Source of the DNA: Ramlibacter tataouinensis
Lineage (GTDB): Bacteria; Pseudomonadota; Gammaproteobacteria; Burkholderiales; Burkholderiaceae_C
DNA: 64,000 nucleotides
Assembly (NCBI RefSeq): GCF_001580455.1
Contig: NZ_CP010951.1
Location: 2,294,001 to 2,358,000, forward strand
Direction: 5' to 3'
Under the pieces are notes generated by a model. It ran no database searches. It worked only from the letters and a program-made list of their open reading frames with translations, and was not told the origin of the DNA. Of this stretch, positions 7,542-15,241 are shown piece by piece. Position numbers and translations under genes: made by a program. Numbering within the stretch: the first letter of the stretch is position 1; each line of letters starts with the position of its first letter.

Positions 7542-8711
7542 TCAGGAGGCTTGCTGCGCGCTGATCACGCCGCCGCCCAGGCAGACCTCGCCGTCGTACA
7601 GCACAGCCGACTGCCCGGGCGTCACCGCCCATTGCGCCTGCGGGAAATGCAGGTGGAACGCGCCGTTCGCGCCGGGCGCCAGCGTGCAGGGGGCGTCCGC
7701 CTGGCGGTAGCGCGTCTTGGACGCATAGGCGCCGGCGGCCGGGGCATCGCCGGCCACCCAGCTGGCCTCACCGGCATCGAGCGCCTGCGACTGCAGCCAG
7801 GGATGGTCGTGGCCCTGTACCACCCAGAGGACGTTGCGCTCGAGGTCCTTGCGGGCGACGAACCAGGGCGCGTGCTCGCCGCCGCCGCGCTGCGCGCCCT
7901 TGGCCTTGATGCCGCCGATGCCCAGGCCCTGGCGCTGCCCCAGCGTGTAGAACGACAGGCCCTGGTGCTCGCCGATCACGCGGCCGCGCTCGTCCTTGAT
8001 CGGGCCCGGCTCCTTGCTGATGTAGCGGTTGAGGAACTCGCGGAACGGCCGCTCGCCGATGAAGCAAATGCCGGTCGAATCCTTCTTCTTCGCATTCGGC
8101 AAGCCCAGCTCGTGGGCGATGCGCCGCACCTCGGTCTTGCGCAGCTCGCCGACCGGGAACAGCGTGCGCGACAGCTGCGCCTGGTTCAGGCGATGCAGGA
8201 AGTAGCTCTGGTCCTTGGTCTCGTCCAGGCCCTTGAGCAGCTCGAAGCGGCCGCCGCGCGCGGTCGCGTGCGGCTCCTGGTTCGGTCCATCGGGCTCGCC
8301 AGGGTCCGCTGGGCAGCAACGAACCCTGGCGTAATGCCCGGTCGCGATCTTCTCGGCGCCCAGTCGCATCGCATGGTCGAGGAAGGCCTTGAACTTGATC
8401 TCGGCGTTGCACAGCACGTCCGGGTTGGGCGTGCGGCCCGCCTGGTATTCGCGCAGGAACTCGGCGAACACCCGGTCGCGGTATTCGGCGGCGAAATTGA
8501 CGTGCTCGATCTCGATGCCGAGCACATCGGCGACGCTGGCGGCGTCGAGGAAGTCCTGGCGCGACGAGCAGTATTCGTCGTCGTCATCGTCTTCCCAGTT
8601 CTTCATGAAGATGGCGACGACCTCATAGCCCTGCTGCTTGAGCAGGTGCGCGCTCACCGCGGAGTCCACCCCGCCGCTGAGGCCGATGACGACACGGGGC
8701 TTGCGACTCAT
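7542..8711 (-). CDS. mnmA: tRNA-specific 2-thiouridylase MnmA
   Basis: The 389-residue enzyme thiolates C2 of the wobble uridine 34 in tRNA-Lys, -Glu and -Gln. It shows the ATP-pyrophosphatase P-loop SGGVDS at residues 13-18, the first catalytic cysteine in NPDVLCNAEIKFK (about residue 103), the TGHYARV segment, and the second cysteine in DSTGICFIGERPF (about residue 209). An insertion rich in Pro and Glu follows TGHYARV, as in many beta-proteobacterial forms. The Nudix gene at 9903-10385 is a known neighbour type in other proteobacteria (mnmA-nudJ); here a proline-rich gene lies between them. The start has no Shine-Dalgarno and a -10-like GATAAT 8 bases upstream. Confidence 0.97.
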   Translation of the reverse strand: MSRKPRVVIGLSGGVDSAVSAHLLKQQGYEVVAIFMKNWEDDDDDEYCSSRQDFLDAASVADVLGIEIEHVNFAAEYRDRVFAEFLREYQAGRTPNPDVLCNAEIKFKAFLDHAMRLGAEKIATGHYARVRCCPADPGEPDGPNQEPHATARGGRFELLKGLDETKDQSYFLHRLNQAQLSRTLFPVGELRKTEVRRIAHELGLPNAKKKDSTGICFIGERPFREFLNRYISKEPGPIKDERGRVIGEHQGLSFYTLGQRQGLGIGGIKAKGAQRGGGEHAPWFVARKDLERNVLWVVQGHDHPWLQSQALDAGEASWVAGDAPAAGAYASKTRYRQADAPCTLAPGANGAFHLHFPQAQWAVTPGQSAVLYDGEVCLGGGVISAQQAS

Positions 8712-8719
8712 GATGTGAG

Positions 8720-8725
8720 ATTATC
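8720..8725 (-). promoter_or_regulatory. Putative -10 element of mnmA
   Basis: On the minus strand GATAAT ends 8 bases before the mnmA ATG at 8711, with no Shine-Dalgarno between. The mRNA would have little or no leader. The Nudix gene has a similar CATAAT 5 bases before its ATG (10391-10396, minus strand). Confidence 0.4.
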
Positions 8726-8765
8726 CCAGCGCCAGATTTGCCCCAGCGCCCGCAAGACATTGCCC

Positions 8766-9893
8766 ATGCTCTACCGGCCCACTGTTCCGCCGTTCCCGCG
8801 CCAGCGCATGTCGCCCGGCGCAATCGCGACGGCCGCGGTGATCCACGCCGGCCTGCTGTGGCTGCTGCTGCAGTATTCGCCGCTGGTGCCCACGGTGCGC
8901 TATGTGGTGTACCAGTACGTCAAGCCGATCAGCCCGCCGCCTCCGCCGAGCCGGGCGATCACCACCCGGCCCCGGGCAGCGGCCAGCCCCGCCGAAGCGC
9001 CGGCGCTGTTCTCCAATACCCCCGAATCCAGCCTGCCGATGCAGGCGACGGCGCAATTGCCGGAGTCGCTGCAGCCCCAGCAGAAGGCGCCGCTGCAAAA
9101 GCGCGCCGAGCCCCGGCCCGTCCCCAAGCGACGGACCGAAGCCGCGCCCCAGCGGGCACCCGAGCCGCTGCCGGCCGCGCCGGCGCCGCCGGTCCCCATG
9201 CCGCCGGTGCCGGTGCCGCCGATCGCGCCGCCGCCGGAGCCCGTGCCGGTTCCCGTGCCACCGCCCGAGCCCGCGCCAGCGCCCATCCCTGCACCCGTGC
9301 CAGCACCCGCTCCGGCGCCCGTGCCCGTACCGGCCCCGGTGCCCGCACCCGCGCCGGTGCCTGTGCCCGAACCGGTGCCGGTTCCAGCGCCCGCGCCCGT
9401 ACCGTTGCCGGCCGAGCCGCCGGTCGCCGCGCCGGTGCCCGCCCCCCCGGCGCCGGCGCCCGCACCAGCCCCCCCGGCCCCCCCGGCCCCACCGGCACCG
9501 CCGCAGCGCCTGCAAGGTCCGGTCATCGACGTGCCCGTGGCCCCCGGATCACCCGGCGCGGGCGGCGCCACGCCGGTTCCGGTGCCCGCGCCCGGCGGTG
9601 GCTGGGGCGCGCCCGTGGCGGCGCCGCCGCCGCCCGCGCTGCCACCGGCCCCGGTGCTGGCGCCGGCGATCCCGCCACATCCGGGACCGTACCGGGTGGC
9701 GCCCCAGCGCAGCGTGAGCGACATGGCCAACGCACAGCTGCGGCGCGAGAAGAAGGACCCGCTGGCCGCCGACGTGGAGGATGCCGCGGTCGAGGATTGC
9801 ATGCGCGCCTCGGACAAGCCCTCCGCGCTGACGGGCCTGCTCAACGCCCCGGTGCTGGCGGCGCGCGCCCTGACGGGCCGCTGCGCCAAGTAA
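8766..9893 (+). CDS. Proline-rich, membrane-anchored TonB-like protein
   Basis: The 375-residue product has a short cytoplasmic start, one membrane segment at about residues 20-40 (AIATAAVIHAGLLWLLLQYS), then a long periplasmic stretch dominated by Pro, Val and Ala. Between about residues 140 and 245 it is built from irregular PVPAPAP-type repeats, as in TonB proteins that span the periplasm. The C-terminus (SVSDMANAQLRREKKDP to TGRCAK) is not a recognisable TonB C-terminal fold and holds two cysteines (EDCMRAS and GRCAK) that could form a disulfide. Codirectional exbB and two exbD genes begin 630 bases downstream, across an opposite-strand Nudix gene, so a role as transducer of that complex is likely but inferred. 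It is divergent from mnmA. Confidence 0.75.
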   Translation: MLYRPTVPPFPRQRMSPGAIATAAVIHAGLLWLLLQYSPLVPTVRYVVYQYVKPISPPPPPSRAITTRPRAAASPAEAPALFSNTPESSLPMQATAQLPESLQPQQKAPLQKRAEPRPVPKRRTEAAPQRAPEPLPAAPAPPVPMPPVPVPPIAPPPEPVPVPVPPPEPAPAPIPAPVPAPAPAPVPVPAPVPAPAPVPVPEPVPVPAPAPVPLPAEPPVAAPVPAPPAPAPAPAPPAPPAPPAPPQRLQGPVIDVPVAPGSPGAGGATPVPVPAPGGGWGAPVAAPPPPALPPAPVLAPAIPPHPGPYRVAPQRSVSDMANAQLRREKKDPLAADVEDAAVEDCMRASDKPSALTGLLNAPVLAARALTGRCAK

Positions 9894-9902
9894 GGCGCCG
9901 CT

Positions 9903-10385
9903 TCAGCGGCCGCTCAAGACGCTGGGGTCGGCATGCACCGCGTCCAGCGGATAGCGCTTGCCGGCCAGGTAGTCCTCGATGCAGCGGAGCACCAGCGGGC
10001 TGCGATGGCGCGCCGCGCTCTCGCGCACCTCGGCGAGGGTCATCCACACCGTTCGCACGATGCCCTCGTCGAGGGGACGCTGCGGATGGTGCGCGCCGAG
10101 CTTGCCGCAGAAGGCCAGCCGCAGGTAGGTCTGGTCCTCGCCGGTCGATCGCTTGCGCGAGCGCGCCAGGTAGACGCCGAGCAGGGCGGTGGGCTCGAAC
10201 TCGTGCGCCGTTTCCTCCAGCGCCTCGCGGGCGCAGCCCTGCGCCGGGGTCTCGCCCGGCTCCAGGTGCCCCGCCGGGTTGTTGAGCCTGAGGCCGAGCT
10301 TGGTTTCCTCCTCGACCAGCAGGAAGCGGCCGTCCTGCTCGATGACGGCGGCGACGGTGACGCTGGGTTTCCACTGCGAAGGCAT
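9903..10385 (-). CDS. Nudix hydrolase, NudJ-like
   Basis: The 160-residue protein carries the Nudix box as GHLEPGETPAQGCAREALEE followed by T (about residues 39-60), with the metal-binding REALEE glutamates intact. It lacks extra domains. The family hydrolyses nucleoside diphosphates linked to another moiety; NudJ of E. coli acts on thiamine and nucleoside pyrophosphates and is encoded next to mnmA. Here it follows mnmA on the same strand but with a plus-strand proline-rich gene inserted between, so the old pairing seems to have been split. CATAAT lies 5 bases before the ATG on the minus strand, and no Shine-Dalgarno is present. Confidence 0.9.
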   Translation of the reverse strand: MPSQWKPSVTVAAVIEQDGRFLLVEEETKLGLRLNNPAGHLEPGETPAQGCAREALEETAHEFEPTALLGVYLARSRKRSTGEDQTYLRLAFCGKLGAHHPQRPLDEGIVRTVWMTLAEVRESAARHRSPLVLRCIEDYLAGKRYPLDAVHADPSVLSGR

Positions 10386-10520
10386 GCCCGATTATGGTCG
10401 GGGCATGCGCGAGGGTCGGCCCGGGGCGTCTGCGCGACAGAGCGACTTCGAACGGCTCCTGGCGGCGCTTGAGCCTGATAGGACACAATGCGCTGTCACG
10501 GCTAGGGCTTCCTGCTTACG

Positions 10521-11345
10521 ATGCGACTTCTCCACGACCTGCTGGCACGCGCCGTCGTCGCCTTGTTCCTGCTGTCCGGCGCCTGGCTGGCCCACGCGCA
10601 GCAGCCGCCCATGGCGGTCGCGCCCGCCTCGGTGGCGGCCGCCCCGGCAAGCGGCGCGCTGCCGCCGATCCAGGCGCCCGCCGCCGCGGTGGCCAATCCC
10701 TACGGCCTGCAGGCGCTGTGGGCGCAGGGCGATTGGGTGGCGCGCATCACCTTGCTGATCCTGGCCGTGATGTCGCTGGCCAGCTGGTATGTCCTGATCA
10801 GCAAGCTGGTGGCGCAGTCGCGCATGGGCGGACAGGCGCGCGCCGCCAACGCCAGTTTCTGGAAGGCCGACACGGTGCGGCAGGGCGCCGAAGCCCTGCA
10901 AAAAGGCAGCCCCTATCGTTTCATCGCCGAATCGGCGCTGGAGGCCACCCGCAAGCACGGCGGGCTGATCGGGCAGGTGGACCTCAACACCTGGGTGGCG
11001 CAAAGCATCGAGCGCGCGATTGCCACGGTGCACAGCCGCACCCAGGAAGGCCTCGCGGTACTGGCCACGGTGGGCTCGACCGCGCCGTTCGTGGGCCTGT
11101 TCGGCACCGTCTGGGGCATCTACAACGCGCTGGTCAAGATCGGGGCGACTGGCCAGGCCTCGATCGACAAGGTCGCCGGCCCGGTGGGCGAGGCGCTGAT
11201 CATGACCGCGCTGGGGCTGGCGGTGGCCGTGCCGGCGGTGCTGGGCTACAACTGGCTGGTACGCCGCAACAAGGTCGGCATGGACATGGTGCGCGCCTTC
11301 GGCTCCGACCTGCACACGGTGCTGCTGGCGGGCGCCGGCAAGTAA
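10521..11345 (+). CDS. exbB: MotA/TolQ/ExbB proton channel protein with N-terminal extension
   Basis: The 274-residue protein is a TolQ/ExbB-family proton channel subunit of the inner membrane. An extended N-terminus looks like a signal peptide (LLARAVVALFLLSGAWLAHAQ, about residues 7-28) followed by a Pro/Ala-rich stretch; three further membrane segments follow (about 74-94, 165-185, 215-238). The family core STAPFVGLFGTVWGIY and GEALIMTALGLAVAVPAVLGY are both present. It is followed by two exbD genes at 11364 and 11786. With the proline-rich protein at 8766 this would make a Ton-like complex that converts proton flow into force on a periplasmic arm. Confidence 0.92.
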   Translation: MRLLHDLLARAVVALFLLSGAWLAHAQQPPMAVAPASVAAAPASGALPPIQAPAAAVANPYGLQALWAQGDWVARITLLILAVMSLASWYVLISKLVAQSRMGGQARAANASFWKADTVRQGAEALQKGSPYRFIAESALEATRKHGGLIGQVDLNTWVAQSIERAIATVHSRTQEGLAVLATVGSTAPFVGLFGTVWGIYNALVKIGATGQASIDKVAGPVGEALIMTALGLAVAVPAVLGYNWLVRRNKVGMDMVRAFGSDLHTVLLAGAGK

Positions 11346-11363
11346 AACCGCGTCGAGGCAAGC

Positions 11364-11789
11364 GTGGGCATTCGATTCCCGCACCAGGCCCCGGAGAGTG
11401 AAGACGCGCTGATGGCGGGCATCAACACCACGCCGCTGGTGGACGTGATGCTGGTGCTGCTCATCATCTTCCTGATCACCATCCCGGTGGTGAACAGCTC
11501 GATCGCGGTGGCCTTGCCGCACGAGCCGATCCAGGCCGTGCAGCAGCAACCGGGCAACATCATCGTCACCGTCGATGCGCGCGGCGCGGTCTACTGGTTC
11601 GACGCGCCGCTGGCCGATCCGGCGGCGCTGCAGGAGCGCCTTGGGCGCGTGGCGCAGCAGCAGCCGCAGCCGGAACTGCACATCCGTGCCGACGCGCGCG
11701 CCGACTACGAGGCCATCGGCCAGGTGGTGTACGCCGCCCAGCAGGCGGGCATGGCGCGCATTGGCTTCCTGACGGAGCCCGGCCGATGA
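11364..11789 (+). CDS. exbD: ExbD/TolR family protein, first copy
   Basis: The 141-residue protein has one membrane segment (about residues 24-43) preceded by the motif INTTPLVDVMLVLLIIFL. The Asp in this motif is the proton-relay residue of ExbD/TolR. The periplasmic domain ends with ADARADYEAIGQVVYAAQQA and GIGFL-like sequence typical of the family. It starts at a GTG with GAGG about 6 bases upstream and sits 18 bases behind exbB. Its stop overlaps the start of a second exbD gene by four bases. Confidence 0.92.
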   Translation: MGIRFPHQAPESEDALMAGINTTPLVDVMLVLLIIFLITIPVVNSSIAVALPHEPIQAVQQQPGNIIVTVDARGAVYWFDAPLADPAALQERLGRVAQQQPQPELHIRADARADYEAIGQVVYAAQQAGMARIGFLTEPGR

Positions 11790-12208
11790 TCCCGATCGAC
11801 GACCCGGACACCGACGCCGACGTGATGGCCGAGATCAACACCACGCCGCTGGTGGACGTGCTGCTGGTGCTGCTGGTGATGCTGGTCATCTCCATTCCGG
11901 TCCAGCTCCATGCGGTCAACCTCGAGATGCCCAGCACGCAAGCGCCCCCGCCGCCGGTGGAGCCGCGCATCGTGCGGCTGGACGTCACGCCGGGAGGCGC
12001 CTTCCTGTGGGACGGCCAGGCCTTGGGCAGCCGCGAGGAACTGGAAGCCCGCCTGCGCGAAGCCGCCGCGCTGCCCGATCAGCCCGAAATCCACCTGCGG
12101 CCCGACCGGCGCGCCAAGTACGAGAGCGTGGCCGCGGCGCTGGCGGCGGCGCAGCGGCTGGGGCTGGCCAAGATCGGCCTGGTGGGCGCGGAGCAGTTCT
12201 CCCGTTAG
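11786..12208 (+). CDS. ExbD/TolR family protein, second copy
   Basis: The 140-residue protein parallels its upstream neighbour: INTTPLVDVLLVLLVMLV at about residues 15-32 with the membrane-embedded Asp, then a periplasmic domain ending LAAAQRLGLAKIGLVG. It differs enough from the first copy to be an old duplication. Tandem ExbD genes behind one ExbB are known in Xanthomonas-type Ton systems, where the second ExbD serves a specialised role. ATGA overlap with the first copy indicates translational coupling. Confidence 0.92.
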   Translation: MIPIDDPDTDADVMAEINTTPLVDVLLVLLVMLVISIPVQLHAVNLEMPSTQAPPPPVEPRIVRLDVTPGGAFLWDGQALGSREELEARLREAAALPDQPEIHLRPDRRAKYESVAAALAAAQRLGLAKIGLVGAEQFSR

Positions 12209-12217
12209 GGGACCCGC

Positions 12218-13000
12218 ATGCAAGCGGCAGCCGGCTTCATCCTGATGAACCTGGTCCTGCCGCTGTGGATCGCGGCCGGCCTGGCCGACTGGCACTGCCA
12301 TCGCCGCACCGGCATCGCGGTCACCAGCGGGCTGGGGGAGAACCTGCTGCACTGGCTGATGCTGGCGGAAATCGGCGCAGCGATGGCGGTGGTGGCCTGT
12401 TTCGAGCTGAACGCGGCGGTGCTGGGCGTGGTCGCGGGCGTGTTCCTGGTCCACGAGGCCACGGTGTACTGGGACCTGCGCTACAGCACGATCCGCCGCG
12501 ACGTCGGGCCGTGGGAGCAGATGGTGCACAGCTTCCTCGAACTGCTGCCGCTGCTGTCGCTGGCGCTGCTGGCGCTGCTGGCCTGGCCGCAGGCGCTCGC
12601 GATGGTGCGGCTCGGCGACGAAATGGCCGACTGGGTGCTGCGCCCGCGCGCGCAGCTGCTGCCGCAGCCCTACCTGGCGGTGGCGCTGGCGGCGATCGTG
12701 GTGTTCAACGTGCTGCCGCTCATGCAGGAGACCCGGTCCTGCCTGCGCGCGAGGCCGCCGCGGCGGCGCAAGAAGCCGGTCACGCCGGCGCCCTCACCGG
12801 ATCCGGCGCAGGCGCCGAGCCCGCCGCGCGCCTCCAGGACGCCGGCGCCACCGGGGGGCCGGCCGCCACGCGTGGAACCCCAGCTGGACCCTCGCGTCGA
12901 GCCGCGCCTGGAGCCGCGGCTCGATCCGCCGCCACCGCCACGGCCGCAGCCTACGCCCCCGCCTACGGCTCGTACTCCTGCGAGCCCTGCACCCAAATGA
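12218..13000 (+). CDS. Uncharacterised polytopic membrane protein with proline-rich C-terminus
   Basis: The 260-residue product has about five hydrophobic segments in residues 1-175 (for example FILMNLVLPLWIAAGLAD and LLSLALLALLAW). A basic patch (RPPRRRKKP, about 185-193) is followed by a Pro/Arg-rich tail to the end, with the short repeat VEPRLEP/VEPQLDP. Its first segment includes conserved-looking LADWHCHR and HEATVYWDLRY motifs containing His residues, but I do not recognise the family. It follows the second exbD by 9 bases with a GGGGA ribosome site, so it belongs to the exbBDD transcript. The last 38 bases overlap the end of the opposite-strand gene at 12963. Confidence 0.7.
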   Translation: MQAAAGFILMNLVLPLWIAAGLADWHCHRRTGIAVTSGLGENLLHWLMLAEIGAAMAVVACFELNAAVLGVVAGVFLVHEATVYWDLRYSTIRRDVGPWEQMVHSFLELLPLLSLALLALLAWPQALAMVRLGDEMADWVLRPRAQLLPQPYLAVALAAIVVFNVLPLMQETRSCLRARPPRRRKKPVTPAPSPDPAQAPSPPRASRTPAPPGGRPPRVEPQLDPRVEPRLEPRLDPPPPPRPQPTPPPTARTPASPAPK

Positions 13001-13685
13001 AGGACTGCAGGTCGATCATGTCGCGCGCCTTGAAGCCGGGACGCCGCTCCAGGTCGCGCCGGATGATCGCGGCGAACGTCTGCAGCGACTGGTAGACCGG
13101 CCAGGCCGGTTGTGGGCGGTACTGGAAATCGAAGCCGTAGGCGTGCGCGGCGCGGCGCGTCACCATGGGCTTGAGGAACAGGTGCTTGTCCGGCCGCGCG
13201 AGGAAGCCGAACACGGTGACGATCGGCCAGGTGAGCACCGGCGCCTCGCGGCGCGGCAGTTCGGCCACGGCCTGCAGCCAGTCCTGGAAGCGGCGCTGCG
13301 GCGAGCCGCGGCCCCACAGGAAGCCATAGAGCTCGGTGGCGAACAGCCGCGCGCCGGCCTGGCTCTTGACCGCATCGCGCAGGGCCATCTTCTCGAAGGA
13401 GAACAGCAGGTTGGTGCGCGATTCGACGCGCACGGCCGTATCGGCGATCTGCCGGAACTCGCCGCGCGCGAGCAGCTTGCGGAACGCCACCGGGCCGAGC
13501 TGGCCCTGCCACTCGAGGTGCGCGCGCTCCTTGTAGGAACGCTCGGCGACCTGATAGGTCTCGTCCTGAAAGCCGTCGGGGTAGAACAACTCGAACTTGC
13601 GGCGGCACCGCGCGGCCCCGAGGTAGTTGACGTTGCTGGCGCGTGCGCCGGAGAGTGGATAGGTGAGTGATGCGAGGCCTGCCAT
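12963..13685 (-). CDS. Conserved hypothetical protein, 240 residues
   Basis: I do not recognise a characterised family. The protein has no signal peptide or membrane segment. It is rich in Arg, Phe and Tyr, with segments such as CRRKFELFYPDGFQDETYQ, GFLARPDKHLFLKPMVTR and FDFQYRPQPAWPVYQSL that look like structured, conserved sequence. Codon use matches neighbouring genes, and the frame is open over its whole length, which supports a real gene. It is convergent with, and overlaps by 38 bases, the membrane protein gene ending at 13000. The ATG at 13685 is the most upstream plausible start. A metabolic or nucleic-acid role cannot be told apart. Confidence 0.7.
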   Translation of the reverse strand: MAGLASLTYPLSGARASNVNYLGAARCRRKFELFYPDGFQDETYQVAERSYKERAHLEWQGQLGPVAFRKLLARGEFRQIADTAVRVESRTNLLFSFEKMALRDAVKSQAGARLFATELYGFLWGRGSPQRRFQDWLQAVAELPRREAPVLTWPIVTVFGFLARPDKHLFLKPMVTRRAAHAYGFDFQYRPQPAWPVYQSLQTFAAIIRRDLERRPGFKARDMIDLQSFIWVQGSQEYEP

Positions 13686-13751
13686 GTCGAGCAGTTTTTG
13701 GTCGGGCCCAAGCTCAGCCTTGTCGGAAGAACGCCCGGCTCCGTGTAGGAC

Positions 13752-14894
13752 TTAGACGGACGGCATCAAGCGCAGCCGGGTGATCTCAGAAGGCGCGCCA
13801 AAGCGCTTGGGCGGACCCCAGTAGCCGGTGCCACGGCTGACATAGACCCACAGCTGTTCCAGGCGGTGCAGCCCGGCCGTGAACGGCTGCTGCAGGCGCA
13901 CAAAGAAGTTCCAGGGCAGGAACTGGCCGCCGTGGGTATGCCCCGACAGTTGCAGGTCGAAGCCCGCGCGCTGCGCCGCCGGTGCCGAGCGCGGCTGGTG
14001 GGCCAGCAGCACCTTCACCCCGGCGTCGGCCGGCGCCCCGGCCAAGGCGGCCAGTGGGTCGCTGCGGTGCGCCTCGTCGAAGTGGCCGCCGCTGTAGTCC
14101 GGCACCCCGGCCAGCACCAGCTTGGCGCCGCTGCGCTGGATGACCACATGCTCGTTGTGCAGCACGCGGATGCCCAGCCGCGACAGCTCGGCGATCCACG
14201 GCCCGGCACCGCTGTAGTACTCGTGATTGCCGGTGACGAAGAAGCTGCCGTCGCGCGCGGCCAGCTGAGCCAGCGGCGCCACATGGCCGCCGAGCTCGGC
14301 AACGCTGCCGTCGACCAGGTCCCCGGTGATGGCGACCACATCGGGCTGCAGCCGGTTGACGGCCTCGACAATGCCCTCGACATAGCGCTGGCGGATCGTC
14401 GGCCCGACGTGCACGTCGCTGATCTGCACGATGGTGAAGCCGCGCAGTGCGGCGGGCAGGCCCTTCACCGGGACGTCCACCGTGACGACCCGCGCGATCC
14501 GGCGTGCGTTCCACAGGCCCAGCAGCGTCACCGCCCCGGCGGCCAGCACCGCCGCCCGCGCCGACCAACGCGCGAGCGGTGCCAGCGGCCAGGCCCCCGG
14601 CGCCAGCGCCTGCAACAGCGTCGCCAGCAGCAGCGCGAGGTCGCGCAGCAAGGTGGCCACCAGCAGCGACGAGAACAGCCCCATGAAGAACAGGCCGACG
14701 GCGGCCACGGTGTCGGCCAGCCGGCCGCGCGCGATGCGGCGCGCGAACATGCCCGCAGGCACCAGCAGCGCCGACAGCGCCAGCAGCAGCGCGAACAGGA
14801 CGGCGCCCCAGGGGCTGTCCAGCGCCGGAACGATGCGCAGGCCGATGTACAGGTGCAGGGCGGCCGACAGGCCGAGAAGGATGATGAGCGACAT
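13752..14894 (-). CDS. Membrane-anchored metallophosphoesterase (YkuE/YaeI-like)
   Basis: The 380-residue protein has four or five N-terminal membrane segments (residues 1 to about 135) and a C-terminal calcineurin-like phosphoesterase domain. The metal-ligand blocks are all seen: SDVHVG, ITGDLVDG, GNHEYY, LLAHQPRS and SGHTHGGQF. In the YkuE/YaeI group such enzymes act near the membrane surface, and some hydrolyse lipid-linked pyrophosphates. The active site probably faces one side of the inner membrane; substrate is unknown. It stands alone on the minus strand, with pntA divergent across a 347-base gap. Confidence 0.9.
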   Translation of the reverse strand: MSLIILLGLSAALHLYIGLRIVPALDSPWGAVLFALLLALSALLVPAGMFARRIARGRLADTVAAVGLFFMGLFSSLLVATLLRDLALLLATLLQALAPGAWPLAPLARWSARAAVLAAGAVTLLGLWNARRIARVVTVDVPVKGLPAALRGFTIVQISDVHVGPTIRQRYVEGIVEAVNRLQPDVVAITGDLVDGSVAELGGHVAPLAQLAARDGSFFVTGNHEYYSGAGPWIAELSRLGIRVLHNEHVVIQRSGAKLVLAGVPDYSGGHFDEAHRSDPLAALAGAPADAGVKVLLAHQPRSAPAAQRAGFDLQLSGHTHGGQFLPWNFFVRLQQPFTAGLHRLEQLWVYVSRGTGYWGPPKRFGAPSEITRLRLMPSV

Positions 14895-15241
14895 ACGGGG
14901 GTGGGGTGCGCAAGGCTACTTCGGATCTGGGGGCGTGCTCTTAGTTGGACATTAGCCGCCCGGGACGCGCACTCATCTTGATCAGCTTGATCAAACCGTC
15001 GGCCCGCGGTTTCATCGGCTCGCCAGGGCCGGAGCGGAATGGACAATGACTTGAGACAGAGGGAGCTGGCCGGCAGCATTGCCGCAACGTCGGCGCGACG
15101 TCGGGCCCGGGTGACTTTCAGTGCACGGTCAGCCGTTGCAAAGCGCAACCCTCCCTTCAGGGGGTGGGTTCAGCCGTGGTCGCATCAGGTAAGCTCGCGG
15201 TCCGCAGTTGCAACCATTTCGACTAACGAGGAGACACGTCC
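14895..15241. other. Intergenic region upstream of pntA
   Basis: This 347-base region between the divergent metallophosphoesterase and pntA has no convincing gene. It contains the tandem palindromic pair TTGATCAGCTTGATCA at about 14979-14994, a plausible regulator site. It also holds an imperfect hairpin at 15147-15170 (AACCC-T-CCC against GGG-T-GGGTT with one T-T mismatch) in what would be the pntA leader. The pntA ribosome site GAGGAGA lies about 8 bases before its ATG. No clear -10/-35 pair was identified. Confidence 0.5.

Noticed and set aside
9178..9498. Tandem DNA repeat or array in the proline-rich gene
   Set aside because: Repetition comes from Pro-Val-Pro-Ala codons and is irregular; no constant unit or spacer structure, so neither a satellite nor a CRISPR.
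14979..14994. TTGATCAGCTTGATCA as a phage attachment or replication site
   Set aside because: A single short palindromic pair near pntA; no integrase, dnaA boxes or further copies support this.
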